From Paenibacillus plantiphilus (GTDB lineage: Bacteria; Bacillota; Bacilli; Paenibacillales; Paenibacillaceae): a stretch of 64,000 nucleotides of DNA. The position numbers and the translations under genes are program-made. The notes beneath the pieces were generated by a model. That model worked only from the letters and a program-made list of their open reading frames with translations. It did no database searches and was not told the DNA's origin. This document shows, piece by piece, positions 43,996-55,300 of this stretch (its first letter is position 1; the number at the start of each line of letters is the position of its first letter). The stretch is taken from assembly GCF_927798095.1 (NCBI RefSeq), contig NZ_CAKMMF010000003.1:160612-224611 (forward strand), given 5' to 3'.

Positions 43996-45361
43996 GAACG
44001 ACCTTCCCTTCCCCCTGCAGCAGCTCGCTCACGATGTCTCTCAGTTCAGCATCGGTTCCTGTTTCATCGATAATTTGTTTAAATCTTTCCTCCTGTTCGC
44101 TGGCAGGCGTTTTCTTCGTCACGAACACCGAGCGAAGCATGGCAAGCGCCTCCTTGGCTTGAAGAAGCGACGGTGATTTCCCTTCGTTCTCCAGCTCCAG
44201 CTGGAGCTTCATAATTTTGCGGTATGGCTCGATGACTCCTGCTGTATATTCATCGCTGTCATCGTTATCGTTTCTCGTGCATACCGCTATTGCCAGACTG
44301 CGAGTCAGCACTTTATCCAGCCCGCTGGCTGACGCTCCCAAGTCTTGCTTATCCATGCGGTCCGCTGCAGCACCTGCGGTCTGCGCATCGTTTCGTACAA
44401 CGGAAGCGCCCACTGACTGAACGGCACTGATTTCAAAAGCCGCCAGAGCATCGACATCCTCCTGCTTATCGTAGGCAAATACGGTAACCGATTTGTCAAT
44501 ACGTCCCATCAAATTGCGCAGAACAGCTTGCGGTCCAAGCTCGATGGCATAGGTCACGCCCTGTTCAATTGCATAGCGCATCGCATCAACCCACAGCACG
44601 GGATACGTCATTTGGTTGGTCAGCATGCCGGCTATTTCAGACGGATCGCCATAAGGCCGAGCCGTAACATTAGAGATAACAGGCTGCTGCATAGGCGCAA
44701 ACGTATATGATGCAAGAATGTCGCCCAGCTTGTTAGCCGCAGGCCGCATAAGCGGACTATGAAAAGGTGCGCTAACCTGCAGCGGAATGACAAGCGCACC
44801 CTTGGCTGATAATGATTTGCCAGCTGCGGCAATTCCCAAGCTCGTTCCTGATATAACGATTTGATCAGGCGCATTGTAATTGGAGATGACGACAGACTCG
44901 CCATCGCGAGATGCCAATTCACAGGCTTCCTTCACAAATTGAACATCAATCGCGCTTACTGCGGCCATCGTTCCTGCCCCTAATCCGACAGCCTCCTGCA
45001 TGAACAGCCCGCGCTGGCGCACAATCATAACCGCATCGGCAAACTTGATGGAGCCCGCGCACGTTAACGCCGTAATTTCGCCAAGGCTGTGCCCTGCCAA
45101 AATAGCTGGCTGCTCCTGCTGTTCCTGCATATAAACTCGAAACGCCGCAACACTTGCAGTCAATATAGCAGGCTGCGCGTTCGCCGTCAGATTCAACTCT
45201 TCCTTCTTGCCATGAAAGCTAAGCTCGGCAAGATCAAAGCCAAGCGCCTCGCTGGCTTCTTCGTAAGCCTGCTTTGCCGCAGGATAACGCTCATACAAGC
45301 TCTTGCCCATGCCGACATACTGGGAGCCCTGTCCCGGGAAGAGAAGTGCGAATTTAGTCAT
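43988..45361 (-). CDS. Discrete malonyl-CoA acyltransferase, FenF-like (trans-AT)
   Basis: 457 residues from ATG 45361, after GGTGGGGG, overlapping the stop of the upstream NRPS by 8 bp. It loads malonyl units onto the carrier proteins of AT-less PKS modules. Motifs: GQGSQ near the N-terminus, the nucleophile elbow GHSLGE with S92, H201 in APFHS, and an Arg in RQRGLFMQ expected to hold the malonyl carboxylate. The first ~300 residues are the AT. The remaining ~150 are a linker and helical extension similar to that of FenF from mycosubtilin synthesis. Its place between the NRPS and the AT-less KS module fits a trans-AT role. Confidence 0.93.
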   Translation of the reverse strand: MTKFALLFPGQGSQYVGMGKSLYERYPAAKQAYEEASEALGFDLAELSFHGKKEELNLTANAQPAILTASVAAFRVYMQEQQEQPAILAGHSLGEITALTCAGSIKFADAVMIVRQRGLFMQEAVGLGAGTMAAVSAIDVQFVKEACELASRDGESVVISNYNAPDQIVISGTSLGIAAAGKSLSAKGALVIPLQVSAPFHSPLMRPAANKLGDILASYTFAPMQQPVISNVTARPYGDPSEIAGMLTNQMTYPVLWVDAMRYAIEQGVTYAIELGPQAVLRNLMGRIDKSVTVFAYDKQEDVDALAAFEISAVQSVGASVVRNDAQTAGAAADRMDKQDLGASASGLDKVLTRSLAIAVCTRNDNDDSDEYTAGVIEPYRKIMKLQLELENEGKSPSLLQAKEALAMLRSVFVTKKTPASEQEERFKQIIDETGTDAELRDIVSELLQGEGKVVHG

Positions 45362-48300
45362 TGCTTGCCCCCACCTTTTCATATTGTTGAATTAACATAT
45401 CGATCAACTCCGTATAGCCGTCTGTCAGCTCTTCCGCCAGCTCCTTGCGAAGCTTCCCGCTGTTCAGGCTGCAATTCAGCCGAATCATGCCGTCCTGCTC
45501 GCCAACCTCCCAGATCAGATCAAAAAACGATGTCAATGCCGGTGCTTCAGCAGCTCCAGCTGCGGTCAGATCGCGATAGAGCGGCAATAGGCCAGAGGGC
45601 GTTCCAGCCCCCCGCTTCACACTCTCAGCGTGCTCCATTTGCAATGGCTGTCCTTCAAGCTTATTGTTGCGTATAAATTGAAACAGATCCGAAAACTGTT
45701 CAAACTCGTCCAGCTGCAGCGCCAATGCAATCGCCACTGCCTGCCCATTAAGGACATGAAGGCCGACGCGCTGCTGCTCAGAGAATTCCGACAGCAAATA
45801 TACAAACATGCCCAGAAACAGATCGGGCAACGCAACGTCCTCCATCTGACTGACAGCTAGCAGACGCTCCCTCATCGTGCCAGGCAGCCAAGCGGTAAAG
45901 GTATAGCCGGCTGCTGCTGACTCCGGGATTACGAAATAAGTTTCAGGCAGCGGGATGGTTTCCAACAGGGCGGAGTCTCGGGATTCCTTCTCCGGCTGCT
46001 CCCTCTCGTCGATAAGCTTCGCCAGTTGAGCAATCGTCGGATAGCTGAACAGCTCCGTTACTGCGATCCGCCCTGGCTGAAGCTTGTCGAACCTGCTATG
46101 CATTTGAATAAGCAGAATGGAGTTGCCTCCGATATCGAAAAATGGATCATGCAGGCCGACATCCGCTCTACCCAGCACCTGCTGCCAGATTCCGATAAGC
46201 AGCAGCTCCGTTTGGCTGCTGTTAGCGGGATCATGCCGCTGGCCGCTGCTCTTGAACTGCGGCTCAGGCAGCGCCTTTTTGTTGATTTTTCCATTTGGGG
46301 ACAGCGGCATTTGCTCTAGAACGACAAAGCTTGACGGGACCATATAATCAGGCAAGAGCGCTGCTGCGAATGCTTTGGCATCCGCAATCTGCTCGTCCCC
46401 GATTCCGACCAAATACGCGCATAGGTACGTACTGCCGTTATGATCCTGCCAATCCTTCACGACCGCTTCCTGAATCTCGTTATGGCTTAACAAAGCGGCC
46501 TCGATCTCTGCGAGCTCAAGCCGCATGCCCCGAATCTTCAGCTGGCTGTCGGTTCTGCCTACATAATTGAGCATGTCCCCTGGCAGCCAGTTGACCAGGT
46601 CGCCTGTCCGATACAGCTGTTCGCCCGCAGCAAACGGGCTGTCTACGAACCGTTCTACAGTGAGCTCGGGCGCATGATAATACCCTGCCGCAAGGCCGAT
46701 TCCTCCAATATAGAGCTCTCCGATTATTCCTTCCGGCACCAAATTCATATGATGATCCAGAACATAGAGCTTGGCGTTATAGATCGGCTTGCCGATTGGA
46801 ACGGCTAAGCCGGCCTCTGCCACGGAGAAATTAACGCTGTGATGGGCGGCAATATCGGTACATTCTGTAGGTCCATACGTATTGGAGAACTGTGCATGGA
46901 ATCGCTGCGAACGATACCACGGCGCAAGCTTGTTCACATTAATCGGCTCACCGCCGAGAAATACCGTTCTGAGAGAAGAAAGCCGGATAAAGTCCGTGTC
47001 TTCATTGAAATCAATCAACGGATAAAACGCGCTGGGCGCACAGTTGATCAATGTCACCTTCCCCCTCAGGATGACATCGGACATTCGGTTGTAATCATAC
47101 AAGCCCGGTTCAAACAAGGTCAGCCTGCCGCCTTTAATCAGCGAGCAATACAGATTCTTCTGCGCCAGATCAAAGCTGGAAGGCGCGATCAGCAGCACAT
47201 TGTCCGCTGGTCCGATATGATACGATGTGCAGAACCAGTTCAGCAAGTTGACGAAAGCGTTCTGCTTAACCATAACACCCTTCGGATTGCCGGTCGAGCC
47301 TGATGTATACAGCACATAAATCAGACGTTCCGGGCTGTAGCTCCCGCCCAGATTATGCTGCGGCAGCGACGTCTGCTCCATAATATCGCTGATCCCGCAC
47401 AACTCCGTTCCTGCAGGTACAGCCAATCCCTCACGAGCCTGTTTATCGACAAACAGCAGCTTCGTTTGCGAGTGGCGCAGCAAATATTCGATTCGATCAG
47501 ACGGATAATCGGGATCAATTGGCACATAGGCGGCCCCTGCCTTGAGGATGCCGTAGATGCCGATGATCATTTCGAACGAACGGCCAACCATGACGCCGAT
47601 AACATCGTTCTCGCCAATTCCCCGTTCCTTCAAGAACCAGGCGACCCGGTTAGCGTGCGCGTTCAGCTCCCCATAAGTCATCGTCGCTTGCTGCAATACG
47701 AGGGCAATTCTGTCGGGGTCCGCAGCAGCCTGCTCCTCGAACCATTCATGGATCGAATGATGAGGAGGGGTTGCGCCTTCCTCTCCGCTGCCCATCGCAT
47801 GCAGCCTCGCTGCCTCGTCTTCCCCAAGCATCCCAAGGCGCGTCACTGGCAAGCCCGGATTGAAGGACATTCCCTCAATCAGCCTGACAAAGTGATCAGC
47901 CAGCCGCTGAATCGTCTCCGTCTTGAACAGCTCATTATTGTATTGAAATTGAAGCTGCAGCTGTCCCATCGTCGTGACCGTTAGCGCCAACGGGAAATTC
48001 GTCGACTCCCGCATGGAATGCCCTGTAATGGTCAAGCTGTTTCCTGCTCCAAGCACTGACTGGTCAAGCGGGTAATTCTCAAGCACGACGATGGAGTCGA
48101 ACAGGCTCTCATGTCCTGTCATGCCGCTTCTTGCCTTGATATCTGTAAGGGCCGTTTGCTCGAAGCTCTCACGATGCTGAAGCGCCGCGCCGATCTGACG
48201 CAGCAGCTCGACAACCGTAGTATCGGCCTCTGTCCGCACACGCAGCGGCAGCGTATTGATGAACAAGCCCGCCATCCGCTCAACACCCGGCATAGAAGTC

Positions 48301-49166
48301 GGCCGTCCCGACACCGTCGTCCCGAATACGATATCGTCCGTATCGCTATACCTTTGCAGCAGCACAGCCCACGCGCCATAGATGAAAGCGGCTAGCGTAA
48401 GCTCATGCTGTTTGACAAAGCGGTCGATACGCGCAACCGTCTCCTCATTTAGAGATACATGGATATGCTGCGCGGTCGATGCCCGTTCTTTCTTCCTCTT
48501 ATCGAACGGCAGCAGCGTCTTCGTCCCGAAATCACCAAGGATATCCGTCCAGAACTGACCCTGGCTTTCCTTGTCCTGTGATTGCAGGTGAGCAATAAAC
48601 TGCCTGTACGTTGGTTTCGCCGGCTGCTTCCATTCCCTCTGCCGGGACATCTCCTCATAGGCCGACATAAACTCCTTGAGAATGATCCCTGTGCTCCATC
48701 CGTCGAACAATAGATGATGGTAGGTCAGAATGAGCGCATTCCGTCCGCCGCCAAGCGTACATAACGTGATCCGAAACGGCTGGCTTGTAATATCAATTCC
48801 GAGCGCATAGTCTGCAGCAACCGCTTCTTCAAGACCTGCATCCAGATCCGTCCCGGACGATGCGGACAGATCTTGAATAAGCAATGGAATTTGCAGCTGC
48901 TTCAGAATAATGGCTACGGGCTTGTCCAGCTTCTCCCAACGAAAGACCGTTCGGAGCATTTCATTGTTTCTGGCAACGGAAGCCCAAGCCTGTCCCAGCG
49001 TATATTCGTTTATATCACCGCGCAGGTGAAGCGTCAACTGCTCCACATACTGCGCACTATCGGGCTCGGTCAAATAATGGAAGAGCAATCCTTCCTGCAT
49101 ATGGGATAGACCGATAATATCTTCCACATTCGTCTTGTCTATTTTTTTCGGATCGGTTTTATCCAT
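45354..49166 (-). CDS. NRPS: C-A-PCP with an orphan condensation C-lobe at the end
   Basis: 1270 residues from ATG 49166, ten bases after GGAG; an ATG at 49175 is too close to that site. The C domain (HHLLFDG, H150) begins with the LSHMQEGLLFH pattern of domains that accept a D-residue donor (DCL), which fits the epimerase module encoded upstream. The A domain carries specificity residues DLKNFGTDIK, which I cannot assign safely. PCP Ser is S1016. The last ~195 residues look like the C-terminal lobe of a condensation domain without HHxxxDG, placed just before the PKS part of the line. Under the prodrug model, the residue activated here becomes the new N-terminus after removal of acyl-D-Asn. 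Confidence 0.92.
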   Translation of the reverse strand: MDKTDPKKIDKTNVEDIIGLSHMQEGLLFHYLTEPDSAQYVEQLTLHLRGDINEYTLGQAWASVARNNEMLRTVFRWEKLDKPVAIILKQLQIPLLIQDLSASSGTDLDAGLEEAVAADYALGIDITSQPFRITLCTLGGGRNALILTYHHLLFDGWSTGIILKEFMSAYEEMSRQREWKQPAKPTYRQFIAHLQSQDKESQGQFWTDILGDFGTKTLLPFDKRKKERASTAQHIHVSLNEETVARIDRFVKQHELTLAAFIYGAWAVLLQRYSDTDDIVFGTTVSGRPTSMPGVERMAGLFINTLPLRVRTEADTTVVELLRQIGAALQHRESFEQTALTDIKARSGMTGHESLFDSIVVLENYPLDQSVLGAGNSLTITGHSMRESTNFPLALTVTTMGQLQLQFQYNNELFKTETIQRLADHFVRLIEGMSFNPGLPVTRLGMLGEDEAARLHAMGSGEEGATPPHHSIHEWFEEQAAADPDRIALVLQQATMTYGELNAHANRVAWFLKERGIGENDVIGVMVGRSFEMIIGIYGILKAGAAYVPIDPDYPSDRIEYLLRHSQTKLLFVDKQAREGLAVPAGTELCGISDIMEQTSLPQHNLGGSYSPERLIYVLYTSGSTGNPKGVMVKQNAFVNLLNWFCTSYHIGPADNVLLIAPSSFDLAQKNLYCSLIKGGRLTLFEPGLYDYNRMSDVILRGKVTLINCAPSAFYPLIDFNEDTDFIRLSSLRTVFLGGEPINVNKLAPWYRSQRFHAQFSNTYGPTECTDIAAHHSVNFSVAEAGLAVPIGKPIYNAKLYVLDHHMNLVPEGIIGELYIGGIGLAAGYYHAPELTVERFVDSPFAAGEQLYRTGDLVNWLPGDMLNYVGRTDSQLKIRGMRLELAEIEAALLSHNEIQEAVVKDWQDHNGSTYLCAYLVGIGDEQIADAKAFAAALLPDYMVPSSFVVLEQMPLSPNGKINKKALPEPQFKSSGQRHDPANSSQTELLLIGIWQQVLGRADVGLHDPFFDIGGNSILLIQMHSRFDKLQPGRIAVTELFSYPTIAQLAKLIDEREQPEKESRDSALLETIPLPETYFVIPESAAAGYTFTAWLPGTMRERLLAVSQMEDVALPDLFLGMFVYLLSEFSEQQRVGLHVLNGQAVAIALALQLDEFEQFSDLFQFIRNNKLEGQPLQMEHAESVKRGAGTPSGLLPLYRDLTAAGAAEAPALTSFFDLIWEVGEQDGMIRLNCSLNSGKLRKELAEELTDGYTELIDMLIQQYEKVGASND

Positions 49167-49230
49167 CTTGTCCATGCTCCTTTGACTGATACCACTTGAG
49201 AATTGCAGTTCTCAATCGCTTGGGATACGA

Positions 49231-52200
49231 TTACTCAACTGTAGCAGCAGTCTCTGCGTATTTCGCTCCGGGCACAATTTGGCCGAAGTCCAATTTAATG
49301 ATTTTATCCGCAAGCGAGAAGTACATGTCATCATGAGTAATTGCAATGATGCATTTGCCGCGCGCCTTCAATTCAGGCAATAGATCGTGATAGAAAAATT
49401 TGCGGAATTCCGGGTCCTGATCGGCAGCCCACTCATCGAATAAGCAGATCGGACGATCCTCCAGATAGCTAATGAGCATCGCCAGACGCTTGCGCTGTCC
49501 TGTCGATAACTCCGAGCTGTTCACGCTGCCATCCGAGAAGTTGATTTTCCCCTCTAGCTTCAACAGCTTCAGATAGTGGTCAATCTCTTCCTTCTTCTCC
49601 TCATAACGAGTTCCGTAGAGACGATCGAACAGATAGAAATCACTGAACACGGTCGTAAAATATTCGCCCAGCTCTCGCGAATCAATCGGCTCGTTATTGA
49701 GCAGAACTGCTCCTTTGTCCGGTTTATACAATCCTGAAAGCAGCTTGGCCATCGTCGACTTCCCGCTGCCATTGCCGCCTGTAATATAAACGATCTCGCC
49801 GCTTTGGAAGGTGTAGTTGAAAGGGCCTACTGAGAACAAGTTTCCGTTGTTGTTCTTGTACTCATATTCGACGTCTCGAAGCTCCAGCTTCAAGTCCTTC
49901 TGCTTGTTCACATCCACCGCCACATCTTTATCTTGAATGGCGATCTCCGAAAGCGAATTGTTCATCTCCTGAATCCGTTTCCAGCTAATCCGAACGCTCA
50001 TAAACTCAGGGATTGCAGCGAAGATCAAGTTCAATGGACCCGCCATATAAATAAAGACGAAGATGTAGTCCCGCACGAAGGAGAAATTATCCTCAAACAT
50101 GAGCGGGAACAAGAAAGCGACAGCTCCCATTACGAATACAAAGATGAGCTCCCCTGCAACGAATACACCTGCAAAGCTGACGTCCCCTTGCGTTCGCTTG
50201 TCCCGATACTGCTTCATACTATCTTCCATATCGGCCTGAAATTGATCCCGTTTTTTGCGGCTGATAGACAGCTCCTTGAAGCCTGCTACCAGATCATTAA
50301 TATATTTGAAGAACACATTCTGAATGTCGCGCGTCTGTTCCCAGAGCTTGTTTGCAATCTGCCCGACATAAAAGTAGAGTGCTGCTGCAACTATGATGAC
50401 CAAGAAGGAGACCAGGAAACCATAGAAGCTCATAATGCCCAAGTATATGAAGCAGAAGGTTAACGTGATCGTCGCAGTTAAGCCCGATACGATCAGATTG
50501 ACGATACGGCTGATCATCTCAATATCATTGTTGAGACAGGCTTGAATTTTCTCTGCCCGTGTCTTCTCAATGTCCTGATAGCTCGTGGATAAGATCTTGC
50601 CAATTAACTCGGAACGTTTCTTATAGATAATCCCGTTCGTCAATCGAATCAGCCGAGGCCGCAGAATACGCTGTCCTACTACATACAGCACGATTCCCAT
50701 CAGAAAATATACAAGCAGCATATTGACACTGTTGTCAATCCGATTGAATCCAATCTTCTCCGTTCGACTAACGGCATTATTGAGTGTAAATACGACCAGT
50801 GCATTGCCGAAACCGCTCAGTACGCTTAACAATGCCAGTGAAAAGTATGATGGCTTGTCCGGTTTCGGAAACAAATGGCTCAGTACAAAATAAATAAAGG
50901 CAAGCGCGCCTGCTGCTGAGACGGAATACACCGCGATCAGAATCGTCTCAGGTGCGTAAACATCGGCCATGCTCCACATATTTCCGAACAGAAAGAGGTC
51001 CGGGATAAAATAGATGCACAGATAGAAGCCAGCCATAACAGGCAGCGTAAGCAGCAGTGTAACAAACCGTTTGACCGTTGGAGCTGCAAATGTCCTTGTT
51101 CTGCGAAAAATTTGTACAATGACCAAACATGTCGCATACAGCAAAGCCGCAATCAAAGGTGCAAACGTAATCGTCACAATTGAGCTTAGCTTATCCCAAC
51201 GCTGATAGGTGTCTGCGAAAGGAACGACTTCATCACGCTCAATCAGATAGTTCATAATTTCTCCCGCTATCTTCTGCGAGATATACGAGCTGGTATTGGA
51301 CATAACAGCAACACCAAGCTTTTCTGCAGGACGAACAACCATGTTTGAGAAGAAACCGGGGTTGGTGCCATCGTGAAACAGCTGCCCCCCGCCAAGCTGC
51401 AGGGAATTCCAACCCATTCCGTAGGAAGAGCCGTCAATGAACGGTGGAACTGAACGGTTGGCCTCCTGCGTTTCCTTCGCCAAGCGCATATAGTTTTCAT
51501 CCACATTCGCCGTACCCAGTTGGACTTTAAGCCATTGTCCCAATTCCGTGCTGTTCGTGATGACATACGCAGCGGCCTCATTACCGCCGAAATAAGGAGC
51601 GTCATAAGGCTGCGGAGAACCGAACATCCACTTGTGCCCGACTGCAATTTGATCTGCTGGCGCTTGGCCTCGGCCCATGTAGGTATGATTCATATTAAGC
51701 GGCTGAAACACCTCTTGTTTCATATAATCCGCAAACGGCTGCCCAGTGACTTCCTGTATTATAAGCGCAAGCACGTCATAGTTGATCGTTGAATAAATGA
51801 ACCGATCACCTGGCGGATATTTAATTTCCTGGTCAATTAAGTTGCGGACCGTTTCCTCCAGCGCATGTTCACCTTGTATAGCGGGGATCTCGCCAATCGT
51901 TCTTGTCGGGATCTCGCTAGTGTGGTTGAGCAGCTGGCGAAGAGTAACGACGGCTTCCTCACCTTTGTAAATCAGTTTGAACCAAGGCAAATAACGATTT
52001 ACGGGCGCATCGAGCTCAATCAACCCTTTATCCCGCAAGTGCAGCACTCCCAGAGCGGTAAAGGCTTTGCTTGTTGACCCAATCTCGAACAGCGTTTCCG
52101 TTGTGATCGGCTTCTCGGCATCTATATCCGCATATCCAAAGCCTTGATTAAAAATAATTTTGTCATCCTTGACAACAACTACCGCTACTCCCGAAGCCCC

Positions 52201-52371
52201 GGTGCTGTCCAAATTATCTGTGGCGATCTCTTCAATCACCTTCAATGTCTCCGCAGCTGTTGTATCTACTTCAGCATGCGCTTGCGGAACCAGAACCCCT
52301 CCAAGGAAGAGAATGGTTGCAATTATTAGTAGGAATAAACGATAAGCTTTCGTAAAGCTCACACCTTTCAT
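49231..52371 (-). CDS. Extracytoplasmic S12 serine peptidase fused to an ABC exporter (XcnG/ZmaM-like prodrug activator)
   Basis: 1046 residues. Signal peptide 1-33 (AHA cleavage), then a class C beta-lactamase-like peptidase (about 40-390) with S99-x-x-K102 (STSK), Y193 (YST) and HDG. The S-to-Y spacing of 94 is close to that of ClbP (S95, K98, Y186). Three TM helices (about 405-530) follow, as in ClbP. An ABC exporter of the SyrD/PvdE cyclic-peptide type comes next: TM domain about 545-810, Walker A GGNGSGKST near 866, signature LSTGQRKR, Walker B ICLFDEW. It starts 3 bp after the C-A(Asn)-PCP-E gene. Predicted job: export of the acyl-D-Asn precursor and removal of that group outside the cytosol. 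A general serine hydrolase/exporter is the alternative. Confidence 0.9.
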   Translation of the reverse strand: MKGVSFTKAYRLFLLIIATILFLGGVLVPQAHAEVDTTAAETLKVIEEIATDNLDSTGASGVAVVVVKDDKIIFNQGFGYADIDAEKPITTETLFEIGSTSKAFTALGVLHLRDKGLIELDAPVNRYLPWFKLIYKGEEAVVTLRQLLNHTSEIPTRTIGEIPAIQGEHALEETVRNLIDQEIKYPPGDRFIYSTINYDVLALIIQEVTGQPFADYMKQEVFQPLNMNHTYMGRGQAPADQIAVGHKWMFGSPQPYDAPYFGGNEAAAYVITNSTELGQWLKVQLGTANVDENYMRLAKETQEANRSVPPFIDGSSYGMGWNSLQLGGGQLFHDGTNPGFFSNMVVRPAEKLGVAVMSNTSSYISQKIAGEIMNYLIERDEVVPFADTYQRWDKLSSIVTITFAPLIAALLYATCLVIVQIFRRTRTFAAPTVKRFVTLLLTLPVMAGFYLCIYFIPDLFLFGNMWSMADVYAPETILIAVYSVSAAGALAFIYFVLSHLFPKPDKPSYFSLALLSVLSGFGNALVVFTLNNAVSRTEKIGFNRIDNSVNMLLVYFLMGIVLYVVGQRILRPRLIRLTNGIIYKKRSELIGKILSTSYQDIEKTRAEKIQACLNNDIEMISRIVNLIVSGLTATITLTFCFIYLGIMSFYGFLVSFLVIIVAAALYFYVGQIANKLWEQTRDIQNVFFKYINDLVAGFKELSISRKKRDQFQADMEDSMKQYRDKRTQGDVSFAGVFVAGELIFVFVMGAVAFLFPLMFEDNFSFVRDYIFVFIYMAGPLNLIFAAIPEFMSVRISWKRIQEMNNSLSEIAIQDKDVAVDVNKQKDLKLELRDVEYEYKNNNGNLFSVGPFNYTFQSGEIVYITGGNGSGKSTMAKLLSGLYKPDKGAVLLNNEPIDSRELGEYFTTVFSDFYLFDRLYGTRYEEKKEEIDHYLKLLKLEGKINFSDGSVNSSELSTGQRKRLAMLISYLEDRPICLFDEWAADQDPEFRKFFYHDLLPELKARGKCIIAITHDDMYFSLADKIIKLDFGQIVPGAKYAETAATVE

Positions 52372-52374
52372 TTT

Positions 52375-55300
52375 TTAATTCAAGAGCATATCCAAATCGG
52401 ATAGCGATAAGCCCGCCGTTTCGAAATCCGACGGTGTAAATTGCGGCTCAGTTTCGTTCAAGCAATGACGGATCAGCTCTTGAAGTGATGCTGTCAGGAC
52501 GTTGACGAATGCAGTGACTGCAGCTTGCTGGAATTGCTCCTGACTGTAAGTGACCGAGAAGGTCAGCTCGCCATCGACAACAGCAGCTACGATATCCAGC
52601 AGGACATTCAAGCGATTGTCAGGTCCGATATCGCGACCTGTATCCTCATTGACCAGTTGGAACCAATGATTGTCGAAGCCGTTGTCCAGTCTGCCCAAAT
52701 AGTTGAAGCGAATCGCTGCTGTATCCATGACCGGCAGGCTGCCGTGGATATAGCGATGAATGCCGTATCCGATACCTTTGTTCGGGATCGCTCTCATTTG
52801 CTCCTTCACGGATTTGATCAGCGCCCCGTTATCACCATGCGGAAGCTGCAGACGGAAGGGAAATATGCTCGTGAACCAGCCGACGGTGCGGTTAATGTCA
52901 ATGCCGTCTATCAGCTCTTCTCTGCCATGTCCCTCAAGCTCCAAATAAACCTCCTCCTGCTTCGTCCTGCTTCTAACCGCCATTGCCAGCGCAGTGACGA
53001 GCAGTTCGTTCGCCTCGGTCCGATAGCTGGCATTCGCTCCGGTCAGCAGGGAGGCTGTTTCCTCTGCGCTTAAGGTGGCGCGGACTGTTCTGCAGCTGCT
53101 CATCCGGTTATCTCCAGCGGGATTGTCCGCCAGCTGAGATGCCATGCTCCAGTTGAAGCCCTTACTTGTGTTCTCCCAATAATCAAGCTCAGCGCGTCCT
53201 GATAGAACTTTTGCTGGATCATTGTGAAGCCCATCAGCCCAGACCTGATAGGAATGCGTTTTGAGTGGAAGCTTTGCCGTCGACCCCAGCTTGATTCCAT
53301 CCAGCAGCAGTGCAAGATCCTCCAGCATGATCTGCCACGAAACAGCGTCCACCATGAGATGATGTGCCGTCAGCAGCAGCAGCTGATCTCCTGCATAATT
53401 TGCCGTGAACAAGCAGGCATGAAGCGGCAAGCCGTTCTCGATATCCAGCGACGATTTGATCGCTTCTCCGCGTTCAACAAGCTGCTGCCTCCATTGCTCG
53501 CCCTCATAGGCTGACAAATCTACCGTTTCTACGGGGACGGGTGCATTTAAATGCTCCGCATTATAATAAAGCCGACCGGATGAGCGGTTTAGATTCAAAC
53601 GCAGCGAATCGTGATGGTTCACGAGCGCCTCCAAAGCGTTCCCGAGCTCATGTGGCGCAATGGCTTGCTTCAATGCAAGCAGTATGGATTGATTCCAATG
53701 CTGTTCCATCTCATTTCGCTGAGCGAAGAACCATTCCGTAATCGGTGTCGGCAGCACCTCGCCCGCAGCGGCATGCTGATCGGCCTGCAATCGGTCATTG
53801 TCGGTTTGAACCGCTGCGGCAAGCTCCTCCAGAACAGGGATGGACAGGATGTCCTTCACCCTGACTTTAAGACCCAATCCGCTAAGCTTCGCCGCTACTT
53901 GTATCGCTTTGATCGAGTCCCCGCCAAGCTGATAGAAATTGTGATGCCGTCCGATCCGCTCTATGCGCAATACCTCGCGCAGCGTTTCGAACACATGCCT
54001 CTCTGTCTCATTCTCATAATTGATCTCTATCTCGCCAGCCGTACCGGCTTCAAGCGGAATATCGGGCAGCGCTGCCCGATTCACCTTGCCGTTAGGCGTC
54101 AATGGAATCTCTTCAATTCTTATAAAATACGACGGGACCATATACCCCGGCATTGTCTGAAGCATATCTCTGCGCAGCTCATTCTCATCAATGTCCTCGT
54201 CGGCCAAATAATAGGCGCAGAGATAGACATCGCCCTGGGGTCTCGCCCGATCGATAACGACCGCCTCTCTTATGGCGTCTCGTTTCGTCAGATGGCTCTC
54301 GATCTCGCCTAGTTCAATCCGATAGCCTCTGATCTTCACTTGTGTATCGATCCTGCCGAAATAATCGATGATCCCGTCCGCCCGATAACGGACCAGATCA
54401 CCTGTTCTGTACATTCGCTTCCCTGACAGGAACGGATTGTCCACGAAACGCTCCGCTGTCAAAGCTGCTCGATTGAGGTAGCCCCTTGCCACCCCATCTC
54501 CTGAAATAAACAGCTCGCCAACCGTTTCAGCCGGCAACAGCTGATGACCCTCATCGAGCACATACAGCTGCACATTGTCGGCCGGACGACCGATAGGGAC
54601 GGATGCCCCCAGATCCAGCTCGATGTCGAAACGGTGAATCATACAGCCGACAACCGTTTCTGTCGGGCCATATTCATTGTACATATCGATCTGTCCGCCA
54701 AAGCTTGCATGAATCTCTCTGGCGAGACTGGTCTTGAAGTCCTCGCCGCCAACGATAAACCGGCGCACCGAGCTGCCCGTCAGATCGAGATCCTTGATGA
54801 GCGATAAATGGGATGGCGTCAGCTTGATAATCTGAGTCGCATTCTCGCGCAGGATCCGGTACAGCACGAATTCCGACCCGTCATCGGAGTAGATGTGGAT
54901 CGGATTGCCGTTAATAAGCGGCGTAAATATCGAGGTCACTGTCAGATCGAATGAGATCGAAGAATACAGTGCGAATGCTTCCGTATCCTCGCGAATATAC
55001 ATTTGCTTCGCCCACCAAATATAGTTGACAAGGCCCTGATGCTCGATCATGACCCCTTTCGGATTTCCAGTCGAGCCCGATGTGTAGATGATATACGCTA
55101 GATCCTTCGGTCCACTGACCGGCTCAGGATTTCCCCAATCCCCTTCATATATGGCATGGCTGCGAAGATCGATGGCATCGCCGTCGTATGATCGCAATGC
55201 ATCGATATCTACATTCCTCAGAAGCACGCTTGCCCCGGAATCATTCAGCAAGTAATGAATGCGCTCCTCCGGATAATCCGGATCAATCGGGACGTACGCC

